DNA of 26,179 nucleotides from an uncultured Desulfuromonadales bacterium (lineage in GTDB: Bacteria; Desulfobacterota; Desulfuromonadia; Desulfuromonadales; Geopsychrobacteraceae). Of this stretch, positions 15,989 through 22,419 are shown piece after piece. Within the stretch, counting starts at the first letter, position 1. Every line of letters begins with the position of its first letter. The stretch is from NCBI GenBank assembly GCA_947259685.1, contig CAMYNC010000056.1, positions 1-26,179 on the forward strand. The letters are read 5' to 3'. A model generated the notes under the pieces. The model made no database searches. It was given only the letters and a program-made list of their open reading frames with translations, and was not told where the DNA came from. The translations under genes and the position numbers were made by a program.

Positions 15989-16516
15989 TTATTCCTCAGG
16001 ACTCATCCGTTCCCAACTGACGCGACAAATATCGGGGTTACCAGCCCAGCTGATTTTCAGTTCACCGCTGTGGGCTCGATGCACGACCCGCCCCAGGTGC
16101 TCAGCCAGCTTTTCTTCCGTGGTCTCAATGACCAAAGCATCCTCCTGCCGCGTCATTTTCATAATCCGCTGGAGAGGATTTTTATCATAGGCTCTGCTCT
16201 CCTCATTTTTCAGGATATTGCGGATTTCCTCTTCATGGTCCCAAAGATAGCTACCGCGTAGCGTGACGATCCCTTCTGGATAACCGGCGGCGACCTTCTG
16301 ACAAGCCGGACAGGTTATCCAATTGATCTTTGGGCTGAGTTCGAGCGCCCGATAGGTTTCCGGATCCCGCGACCAACGCTTGCGATGATAAGCGGTTTTA
16401 CAAGTGGTACACAGTGAGGGTTCCTTTAAACCCTCTGGTGATAAAAACGGATCCGCGTTCGTTCTTTTTCGTCCTCGCTTATCGCTGATGCCAAATTTCC
16501 CTACATCTTTTTGCAT
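15989..16516 (-). CDS. BCAM0308-like zinc-ribbon protein
   Basis: A 175-residue protein that I recognise as resembling the uncharacterised BCAM0308 family. A lysine/arginine-rich N terminus (KRGRKRTNADPF) is followed by two Cys pairs, CTTC (about 36-39) and CPAC (about 69-72), which together look like one zinc ribbon, then a helical region and a C-terminal segment ending GELKISWAGNPDICRVSWER. Basic residues plus a zinc ribbon suggest nucleic-acid contact, and position as the first gene of an archease-rtcB operon suggests a role in RNA repair; both are inferences. The ATG at 16516 follows AAGGAGG. No enzymatic motif was seen. Confidence 0.8.
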   Translation of the reverse strand: MQKDVGKFGISDKRGRKRTNADPFLSPEGLKEPSLCTTCKTAYHRKRWSRDPETYRALELSPKINWITCPACQKVAAGYPEGIVTLRGSYLWDHEEEIRNILKNEESRAYDKNPLQRIMKMTRQEDALVIETTEEKLAEHLGRVVHRAHSGELKISWAGNPDICRVSWERMSPEE

Positions 16517-16535
16517 AAGAACCCTCCTTCCCTGA

Positions 16536-16589
16536 AGCCGTTTGGCTACCCAGGAGGCAGTAGGACGAGCGATGAATCGATCGCCTCCT
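16536..16589 (-). other. Structured leader of the BCAM0308-archease-rtcB operon
   Basis: In the minus-strand leader an outer stem AGGAG(GC)/(GC)CTCCT (16552-16558 with 16583-16589) encloses a 5-bp hairpin GCGAT/ATCGC (16569-16584), followed by a 4-bp hairpin AGCC/GGCT (16536-16547) just before the ribosome-binding site. I could not match it to a known riboswitch class. Confidence 0.4.
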
Positions 16590-16595
16590 ATTTCC

Positions 16596-16621
16596 AGTAT
16601 AATCCTTGAAAGCTAGCTTTC
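16596..16621 (-). promoter_or_regulatory. Promoter and palindromic operator candidate for the rtcB operon
   Basis: On the minus strand a -10 hexamer TATACT (16596-16601) lies 6 bp downstream of a perfect 14-bp palindrome GAAAGCTAGCTTTC (16608-16621), which covers the spacer. The -35 is poor. This arrangement fits a repressor site on an extended or weak promoter. Confidence 0.45.
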
Positions 16622-16749
16622 CAGTGTTCAGCACCCAGAAAATAATGCACCAAACTTCATTAGCGATTTCGAATTCCCTCCGACCCAAGCATGTCTCTTC
16701 AGCAACGACCAGTCTGCATGCAATCTCTGACAAATCTGCTCAATAAAAG

Positions 16750-16768
16750 GGCAATATCCTAACCTGCC
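16750..16768. promoter_or_regulatory. Candidate enhancer-binding site upstream of nifE
   Basis: GGCAA-N2-TCCTA-N1-CCTGCC, about 60 bp upstream of the -24 element. It matches the block upstream of nifV except for a 3-bp shorter gap. Between 16622 and 16946 I see only this site, the sigma-54 promoter and the leader; no gene is supported. Confidence 0.4.
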
Positions 16769-16826
16769 GAGGTCCTTTCCATCCTGCGAGCGGCCTAACA
16801 ACCTTAAAATATTTACTTATTAAATG

Positions 16827-16842
16827 TGGCGAGGCTTTTGCA
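16827..16842 (+). promoter_or_regulatory. Sigma-54 promoter of the nifE operon
   Basis: TGGCGA-N5-TTGCA keeps the exact GG-N10-GC spacing and matches the consensus in all but two positions of the -24 box. The predicted start is near 16853, giving a leader of about 94 nt. Confidence 0.85.
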
Positions 16843-16858
16843 GATCGATGCATTGCAG

Positions 16859-16908
16859 CGTTACAAGGGTGTCGCGTTGCCATATTCCCCTCCCAATGAT
16901 GCGACGGG
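16859..16908 (+). promoter_or_regulatory. Candidate ANTAR antitermination site in the nifE leader
   Basis: P1 (16859-16876) is CGUUAC-AAGGGU-GUCGCG, with one mismatch and one wobble. P2 (16887-16908) has the loop AAUGAU and an 8-position stem with two C-C mismatches. Both loops have A1 and G4, and ten bases separate them, as in the nifV leader. GUCGC (16871-16875) and GCGAC (16901-16905) could instead pair with each other, which would exclude both hairpins and be followed by GGGUUUGAUUU, a weak terminator-like end. Confidence 0.5.
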
Positions 16909-16946
16909 TTTGATTTATCTCTGGAAACAACAGAAAGGATCAACCC

Positions 16947-18299
16947 TTGGCTGACAAACCGAAGATCAAAGAGCTGCTCGACGAGAACTCCTGCGAACAT
17001 AATAAGACCAAGCAAGCAGCCTGCAATGCGCCGACCCCAGGCGCAACCACGGGCGGCTGCGCCTTCGAGGGGGCACAGATCTCGCTGTTCCCTTATGCCG
17101 ATGCTGCCCACCTGGTGCACGGCCCAATGACCTGCCTTGCCAGCAGTTGGGAAACCCGCGCCACCAAAACCAGCTGGCCGGGGCGCGACCTGACCCAGAT
17201 GGGCTTTACCACCGATATCAGCCTCAACGATGTGGTCTTCAGCGGTGAAGAAAAACTCACCGCGTCCATCGACTACATCATGGCTCAATACCATCCTGAG
17301 GCGGTCTTTGTTTATGCCACCTGCGTCACCGCGCTGATCGGCGACGATCTTGACCAAATCTGCAAGTTAGCCGCGGAAAAACATGGTGTGCCGATGATCC
17401 CGGTGCATGCCCCAGGCTTTGTCGGCAGCAAGAACCTCGGCAGCCGCCTGGGTGGTGAAGCGGCCTTGCGCCACCTGATCGGCACCAAAGAGCCGGAAAC
17501 CACAACCGATTTTGATATCAACCTTATCGGCGAATACAATGTCACCGGCGATATGTGGCAATACTCCCACCTGCTCGACGAGCTTGGTATCCGCATCCTC
17601 TCGACCCTAAGCGGCGACGGCCGGGTTGCCGATATCCGTAGCGCCCATCGCGCCAAATTGAACGTCATCGTATGCGCCAAATCGTTGATTTCGCTCACCC
17701 GCAAAATGCAGGAAAAGTACGCTATTCCTTCGGTGTCACTATCCTTCTACGGCAAGCGGGACACCAGCAACGGCCTGCTGGCCATTGCCGAGGCGCTGGG
17801 TGATGCGGACCTGATCGCTAGAACCAAGCAACTGATTAAGCGTGAAGAGGCTAAGCTTGAGAAGAAATTGCAGCCGTATCGGAAAATCTTCACCGGGAAA
17901 AAAGCGGTCCTCAACACCGGCGGTAATAAATCCTGGTCGATCGCTTCGGCCCTTCAGGATCTCGGCATCGAAGTGGTCGCCACAGCAGTGAAAAAAGCCA
18001 CCGAAGATGATCGTGAGAAAGCGAGAGAGTATCTTGGGAAAGATGGCGTGCTGATGATGAACCCCGGAGCCGAGCAGGCCAAATTGATCGATGAACGGGG
18101 CGCCCACTTGCTGCTGGCCGGTGGCCGCTCGCTGTACACAGCCATAAAAAAAGGAATCGCTTTCGCCGATGTCAACCAGGAGAAGAAAAGGAGCTACGGT
18201 GGCTATGATGGCCTGCTGAACCTGGCCGAAGATCTGAAAAATGCAATGGAAAACCCAGTATTCAAACTAGCTGCAAGGAGGGCTCCATGGGAGAAGTAA
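16947..18299 (+). CDS. nifE: Nitrogenase FeMo-cofactor scaffold subunit NifE
   Basis: With NifN this forms the NifEN scaffold on which the NifB product is converted to FeMo-cofactor by addition of Mo and homocitrate. The 450-residue protein is NifD-like. C38 (GGCAFEGA), C63 (HGPMTC) and C126 (YATCVTALIGDD) sit where the three NifE cysteine ligands of the interface [4Fe-4S] cluster are expected, and C243 (NVIVCAKS) corresponds to the cofactor-site cysteine. NifD itself is excluded by the lack of its typical flanking sequence and by the following nifN. The start is TTG at 16947 with AAAGGA seven bases upstream; there is no ATG nearby that keeps the N terminus. It is the first gene of the operon and overlaps nifN by 13 bp. 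Confidence 0.95.
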   Translation: MADKPKIKELLDENSCEHNKTKQAACNAPTPGATTGGCAFEGAQISLFPYADAAHLVHGPMTCLASSWETRATKTSWPGRDLTQMGFTTDISLNDVVFSGEEKLTASIDYIMAQYHPEAVFVYATCVTALIGDDLDQICKLAAEKHGVPMIPVHAPGFVGSKNLGSRLGGEAALRHLIGTKEPETTTDFDINLIGEYNVTGDMWQYSHLLDELGIRILSTLSGDGRVADIRSAHRAKLNVIVCAKSLISLTRKMQEKYAIPSVSLSFYGKRDTSNGLLAIAEALGDADLIARTKQLIKREEAKLEKKLQPYRKIFTGKKAVLNTGGNKSWSIASALQDLGIEVVATAVKKATEDDREKAREYLGKDGVLMMNPGAEQAKLIDERGAHLLLAGGRSLYTAIKKGIAFADVNQEKKRSYGGYDGLLNLAEDLKNAMENPVFKLAARRAPWEK

Positions 18300-19579
18300 G
18301 CCATAAAACCAGTAAGCCACTGCAGGTCAATCCATTCAAACTCAGTCAGCCGATGGGCGCCACGCTCGCCTTTCTGGGGATTGACGGCTGCATGCCGCTG
18401 ATGCACGGCGGCCAGGGGTGCACCAGCTTCACCAAGGTCTACTACACCCGACATTTCAGCGAACCGATCGCTATTCAGACCAGTGCCGTGACTGATGCCA
18501 TTGCGGTGCTCGATGGCGGGGATTACAGCATCGTCGAATCGGTGAAAAATATCACCAAGAAGGTCACCCCCAGCCTGATCGGCTTACATACCACCGGTCT
18601 GCCGGAGACCAAGGGCGACGATATCCGCGGGGTTGCCGCACAGGTCGAGTATCCGCTGGTTTACGTCAACACCCCCGATTATGAAGGTGGTTTTGAAAGC
18701 GGTTGGGCGCTGACCTGCAAGGCGCTGATTGAACAGCTGGTGGAACCGCAAAAAACGATAGATGCAAAGAAAATCGTCATTCTGCCGCATGTCAGTCTGC
18801 AACCGATTGAGGTTGAAAAAATCAAGGATTGCTGTGAAGCCTTCGGCTTTTCCGCCTTCGCCTTGCCCGACCTGTCGACTTCGCTGGACGGCCATTTAGG
18901 CGATAAACAGAGCGCCCTGTCGAGCGGCGGGATCTGCGTTGCACAGATCAAAGCTCTTGGCGATGCAGCCTTGGTCATCAGTGCCGGCGACTCGATGGAA
19001 AAAAGTGCTGCGGCCCTGCAGGAAAAAAATCCAACCATCCGCCATCAGCATTTCTCACACCTGCACGGCCTGGAAGCAACAGACGAATTCATTGCCCTGC
19101 TGATGGACGTAAGCGGCGTCGAGTTGCCCCAAGCATCGATCGTCCGCTGGCGCAAGCGTTTGCAGGATGCCATGCTCGATGCGCATTTTTCTTTGGGACA
19201 GACCCGCTTCCTGGTCGCGGCCGAACCGGACCAGTTGGCCGGGATCTGTCAGTCGCTGTACGAAGCCGGTGGGAAAGTAACGGTGGCGATCTCCACTGTG
19301 GATTCACCACAGTTGGAGAGGCTCAGGGCAGACAAAGTGCTGGTGGGGGATCTGGAAGATGCCGAAGCCCTGGCAGATGATTATGATCTGGTGATCGGCA
19401 ACTTCCATTGCGAAGCCATGGCGCATCGGTTGCACAAGGGGATCGTGTTGCGCGGATTTCCCAACTGGGAGCAGGTGGGAAATCAGTTGAAGAATGATCT
19501 GTTGTACGAGGGGGGGGCTTACCTGTTGTTCGAGTGTGCGAATGTGGCTACGGCGATGCGGGAGCATCAGGCTTCTTGA
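18287..19579 (+). CDS. nifN: Nitrogenase FeMo-cofactor scaffold subunit NifN
   Basis: The NifK-like partner of NifE. The 430-residue protein begins with NPFKLSQPMGATLAFLGIDGCMPLMHGGQGCTSF, where C45 matches the single NifN cysteine ligand of the interface [4Fe-4S] cluster. DYSIVESVKNITKKVTP and LIGLHTTGLPETKGDD are typical of the NifN/NifK fold. It lacks several of the cysteines that hold the P-cluster in NifK. The ATG at 18287 follows AAGGAGG placed inside the end of nifE, so the two are probably coupled. It is not fused to NifB or NifX. A terminator-like hairpin lies 21 bp after the stop. Confidence 0.95.
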   Translation: MGEVSHKTSKPLQVNPFKLSQPMGATLAFLGIDGCMPLMHGGQGCTSFTKVYYTRHFSEPIAIQTSAVTDAIAVLDGGDYSIVESVKNITKKVTPSLIGLHTTGLPETKGDDIRGVAAQVEYPLVYVNTPDYEGGFESGWALTCKALIEQLVEPQKTIDAKKIVILPHVSLQPIEVEKIKDCCEAFGFSAFALPDLSTSLDGHLGDKQSALSSGGICVAQIKALGDAALVISAGDSMEKSAAALQEKNPTIRHQHFSHLHGLEATDEFIALLMDVSGVELPQASIVRWRKRLQDAMLDAHFSLGQTRFLVAAEPDQLAGICQSLYEAGGKVTVAISTVDSPQLERLRADKVLVGDLEDAEALADDYDLVIGNFHCEAMAHRLHKGIVLRGFPNWEQVGNQLKNDLLYEGGAYLLFECANVATAMREHQAS

Positions 19580-19600
19580 GTTTATGCTTATGAATTTTAG

Positions 19601-19637
19601 AACCGTCGGGGCGCTTCCCGACGGTTTTGACTTTCTT
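19601..19637 (+). terminator. Intrinsic terminator inside the nif operon
   Basis: A perfect 10-bp stem (19601-19610 with 19617-19626) and a six-base loop are followed by TTTTGACTTTCTT. It lies in the only 70-bp gap of the operon, between nifN and the IscU-NifQ fusion gene, whose ribosome-binding site follows directly. There is no room for a promoter between it and that gene, so downstream genes depend on read-through. Confidence 0.8.
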
Positions 19638-19649
19638 AAATAGGTTAAA

Positions 19650-20669
19650 ATGATGACCGGCTACACAGAAACAATTCTCAAATACGCCGCCGATGAAACC
19701 CATATCGGCCTGCTGGACAACCCCGACGGAACCGGCGAAGTTGGTCTGACCGGTCAGGAGGTTGGCAAACGTCTGGCGGTTCGTTTCACCCTGAATGTCG
19801 CCGCTGAGCAAGTTGAAGAAATCCGCTTCCAGGTTTTCGGTTGCGGTTTCACCATCGCCGCCTGCGCCGCAGCTGCCGAATTATGTCAGGGGCGCACGCT
19901 CAAAGATATCCAGAATTATTCTCCCGAGTTGATCGAACAGCAGCTTGGTGGCCTGCCAAACGAACGTGACTACTGTGCCGAACTCGCCTGTCACGCGCTG
20001 CAAGCTGCGGTAAGTAGCATCGGCAAGGGTGCCAAACCGGTGCAGGCGGAAATGGCGGTCGTCCCTGAAGAGGAGCATGGCGCCCGCATCAGTCCTGAGG
20101 ATCCGCTTTTCTGCCGTCTGATGGCTTGTTCCACCCCTTTGGGGATCGATACAGTGGAACAGGCAATGTTTGCCGGGCTGTTGACGGTTGCCAGCCAGGA
20201 GAACTGCTCGCTGACGTCAGCACTGGGTATTGAGCCTGCAGTGCTAATAGAAATCCTTGCGAATTATTTCCCGCAGTTCGATTCTGACTGGTTTGATGAG
20301 GCAATGCACAGAACCGGCCCGGCTCCAGAAATCAACCCGGAGGTCCTCGGCATTCTGCTTTCCCACGTTCCCATCGATACCACCGGCGGCAAGCATCAAA
20401 CGGCGGAGTGGCTCGCCAGAATAATGGCCGCCCGTGCTGCCCAGCAGGGGCACCTGTGGACCGCGATGGGTTTTTTTGCACGCCCTGAGTTATCCGCCGC
20501 CATCCGCCGCCATCTGCCGACTCTGGCAGCGGCCAACAACAAGGGGATGCGCTGGAAGCGCTATCTGTTCAAACAGGTCTGTGATCTGAATGGCGGGGTG
20601 ATGTGTAAATCGCCAAACTGTGGCGACTGCAGTGATTACGCGCTCTGTTTTGCTCCAGATGACGAATAG
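19650..20669 (+). CDS. nifQ: IscU/NifU-N domain fused to NifQ
   Basis: A 339-residue fusion. Residues about 5-125 resemble the IscU/NifU N-terminal Fe-S scaffold: LLDNPDGTGEVG, FGCGFTIAACAAAAELCQGRTL and DYCAELACHALQAAV. C65 and C109 match the second and third scaffold cysteines, but the position of the first is not a cysteine (GLTGQEVG in place of GxPxCGD). Residues about 150-339 are NifQ: NNKGMRWKRYLFKQVC followed by C319-x4-C324-x2-C327-x5-C333, the NifQ metal motif. NifQ carries a Mo-Fe-S cluster and supplies Mo for FeMo-cofactor. The fusion could let a scaffold module build or protect that cluster; this is inference. Either of two adjacent ATGs (19650, 19653) may be the start. It follows an internal terminator and precedes cowN. 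Confidence 0.92.
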   Translation: MMTGYTETILKYAADETHIGLLDNPDGTGEVGLTGQEVGKRLAVRFTLNVAAEQVEEIRFQVFGCGFTIAACAAAAELCQGRTLKDIQNYSPELIEQQLGGLPNERDYCAELACHALQAAVSSIGKGAKPVQAEMAVVPEEEHGARISPEDPLFCRLMACSTPLGIDTVEQAMFAGLLTVASQENCSLTSALGIEPAVLIEILANYFPQFDSDWFDEAMHRTGPAPEINPEVLGILLSHVPIDTTGGKHQTAEWLARIMAARAAQQGHLWTAMGFFARPELSAAIRRHLPTLAAANNKGMRWKRYLFKQVCDLNGGVMCKSPNCGDCSDYALCFAPDDE

Positions 20670-20711
20670 CTCAACTCCCTGTATCAGCACAGTTCACGTA
20701 AAGGACAAACG

Positions 20712-21014
20712 ATGAAACCCTGCACCACCGACCGTTACCTCAGCTTTAAAAATATCGACTGTGAAGGCAACTCAAAAAAACTGATGGAGCTGCTGCGCCA
20801 GCATATCGATGATCCCGATAAAGCCAACCCCTTCTGGGATCAGTTTAAAACCAAACTCGCTCTGGTCGGCAAACCCCAGGAGAACAACGGTCGCTGTATC
20901 GATGAACTGTTTTTAATTCACACTTACATCAACAATCTCTACGAAATCTTCGAGGCCTACGAGGATTGCGAGGCGCTGGAACTGCTCGAACGTATCGAGC
21001 GGGAGTGCTGCTGA
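20712..21014 (+). CDS. cowN: N2-fixation sustaining protein CowN
   Basis: A 100-residue cytosolic protein that protects nitrogenase from inhibition by carbon monoxide. DRYLSFKNIDCEGNSKKLM, HIDDPDKANPFWDQFKTKL, DELFLIHTYINNLYE and the acidic end LLERIERECC are the features of the family, and length agrees. The ATG at 20712 follows AAAGGA. It is 42 bp after the NifQ fusion and 37 bp before the NifO-like gene, in the same operon. Confidence 0.93.
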   Translation: MKPCTTDRYLSFKNIDCEGNSKKLMELLRQHIDDPDKANPFWDQFKTKLALVGKPQENNGRCIDELFLIHTYINNLYEIFEAYEDCEALELLERIERECC

Positions 21015-21051
21015 ATCTCAAAACTCCATGAACTGAATAGGAGAGAGACTG

Positions 21052-21462
21052 ATGGCCAAGATAATTTTCTGGGAAAAGCCCGGTTGCAAAGGCAACACCC
21101 GTCAGAAAGAAATCCTCCTCGCGTCTGGACATGAACTGGATGTCCGCGACCTGTTGACGGAGGACTGGAACCGAGACGAGTTGACGCTGTTTTTCGGCGA
21201 GCGCCCCGTCACTGAGTGGTTCAATCCATCCAATCCCAAAGTCAAATCGGGAGAATTGGTGCCGGCAGAAATAAGCGTTGAAGCGGCCCTGGAGATGATG
21301 GTCGCCGAACCGCTGTTGGTTGTACGCCCGCTGATGCAGGTGGGTCAGCAGCGCCTGGCCGGGTTCGATGTGGAGCAGGTGCATAACTGGATCGGCCTGG
21401 AGCTTGATTCGGTGGGCGAGCGGGATCCGAAAAACTGTCCCTGCGTCACCACCGCAAACTGA
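21052..21462 (+). CDS. nifO: ArsC/Spx-like nitrogenase-associated protein (NifO type)
   Basis: A 136-residue thioredoxin-fold protein of the ArsC/Spx group, in the branch found in nif clusters and called nitrogenase-associated protein or NifO. The N terminus KIIFWEKPGCKGNTRQKEILLASG has a single redox-position cysteine (C12) and lacks the second cysteine of a CxxC. The C-terminal part has RPLMQVGQQRLAGFD, equivalent to the RP(L) region of ArsC, and a final CPC. A true arsenate reductase is less likely given the operon. The ATG at 21052 follows GGAGAGAG. In Azotobacter NifO is linked to Mo use and nitrate response. Confidence 0.85.
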   Translation: MAKIIFWEKPGCKGNTRQKEILLASGHELDVRDLLTEDWNRDELTLFFGERPVTEWFNPSNPKVKSGELVPAEISVEAALEMMVAEPLLVVRPLMQVGQQRLAGFDVEQVHNWIGLELDSVGERDPKNCPCVTTAN

Positions 21463-21475
21463 GGAGAATTGGTCC

Positions 21476-21949
21476 ATGCAGCTGACACCGATCGGCATCA
21501 TCCATACCCCTTTTGCGCAGATCGCCGACATGCCGATTCAGCCCAGCGGTGCCCGTGGCGTTAACGGCCAGATCGAACTGCGCCCGGAACTGGTCGACGG
21601 TCTCAAAGATCTGGCCGGTTTCTCGCACATTATCGTGCTTTACCAGTTCCACCAGGTCAGCAAAAGCTGCTTGACGGTCACTCCCTTCCTTGATTCGCAG
21701 CCGCACGGAGTTTTTGCCACCCGCGCTCCGACCCGACCGAATGCGATTGGCCTCTCGGTGCTGAAACTGAAAAGTATCAGCGGCCAGATTCTTGAACTTG
21801 AAGATGTCGACATGCTTGACGGCACCCCGCTGCTCGACATCAAACCTTATGTCCCCGAATTCGATCAACCGAGTGAAGTTCGCACCGGTTGGTTGAAAAA
21901 AACACCAGAGCGCTCGTCAACGACGCGCTCCGACCAACGCTTTGCCTAA
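21476..21949 (+). CDS. TrmO-like SAM-dependent methyltransferase (YaeB/TsaA family)
   Basis: A 157-residue protein of the TrmO/UPF0066 family, a beta-barrel methyltransferase that in E. coli methylates N6 of t6A37 in tRNA-Thr. It starts MQLTPIGIIHTPF and has the family signature FATRAPTRPNAIGLSVLKL and the later LLDIKPYVPEFD. It has only the N-terminal catalytic barrel, not the C-terminal extension of E. coli TrmO. The start at ATG 21476 follows GAGGAG; a longer open frame to 21368 lies inside the previous gene and is not used. Relatives occur in other nif clusters, so a special target is possible. It is 13 bp after nifO and 17 bp before the SseB-like gene. Confidence 0.88.
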   Translation: MQLTPIGIIHTPFAQIADMPIQPSGARGVNGQIELRPELVDGLKDLAGFSHIIVLYQFHQVSKSCLTVTPFLDSQPHGVFATRAPTRPNAIGLSVLKLKSISGQILELEDVDMLDGTPLLDIKPYVPEFDQPSEVRTGWLKKTPERSSTTRSDQRFA

Positions 21950-21966
21950 CCGAAGGACTCAAAAAA

Positions 21967-22353
21967 ATGACTGAACTCGACCAAGCCCTGGAAAAATACA
22001 TTCAGGACGATGAGGAACAGGCCCAATACTACGACCTGGTTTTGAATACCGACTTTTACATTCCCCTGGACAGCGAAGAGAGCGAAACCCCAGTCAGCGA
22101 GCAGGAGAGCGTGACCCCGCTGATCCTCAACTCGGAGGGCAAGCATTACTTGCTGCTGTTCGACAGCGAGGAACGGCTTTCCAACTGGTCGGAAAAGCCG
22201 GTGAACTATGTGGTGATGGCTGGCTACGGAGTCGCAGCGATTTCCACCCCGGAATTACATTGGGCGATCAACGTCGGCAGTCAGTTTGCCAAGGAATTCG
22301 TCCCCGATGAGATCAATTGGCTGAAGGAAAATCTGCCAACAATAAAAGAATAG
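21967..22353 (+). CDS. SseB-like protein
   Basis: A 128-residue acidic cytosolic protein resembling the SseB N-terminal domain family (named after an E. coli serine-sensitivity locus; molecular role unknown). Visible features are an N-terminal helix (ELDQALEKYIQDDEEQAQYYDLVL), DFYIPL, PLILNSEGKHYLLLFDSEERLSNW, typical of the domain, and a C-terminal WAINVGSQFAKEFVPDEINWL. I chose the ATG at 21967, which has AAGGA upstream and gives the domain from its start; the open frame upstream overlaps trmO. It is the last gene of the nif operon before a strong terminator. Confidence 0.8.
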   Translation: MTELDQALEKYIQDDEEQAQYYDLVLNTDFYIPLDSEESETPVSEQESVTPLILNSEGKHYLLLFDSEERLSNWSEKPVNYVVMAGYGVAAISTPELHWAINVGSQFAKEFVPDEINWLKENLPTIKE

Positions 22354-22355
22354 AA

Positions 22356-22396
22356 AAAAACGCCGTGCGAGCAGGTTGCTTCGCACCGCGTTTTTA
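22356..22396 (+). terminator. Intrinsic terminator of the nif operon
   Basis: A 15-position stem with one C-C mismatch (22356-22370 with 22381-22395) and a ten-base loop ends in TTTTT, two bases after the stop of the last gene. The A-rich left side means it can also serve the convergent selenoprotein gene. Confidence 0.9.
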
Positions 22397-22419
22397 GGAT
22401 TTGAACAATTATTCAGCGA

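Noticed and set aside
16536..16589. Cyclic-di-nucleotide (GEMM) or other known riboswitch
   Set aside because: Some short words look similar, but the conserved GEMM core and tetraloop-receptor pattern is not present.
16479..16733. 84-residue open frame on the minus strand
   Set aside because: It overlaps the start, promoter palindrome and leader of the BCAM0308-like gene in another frame and has no coding character.
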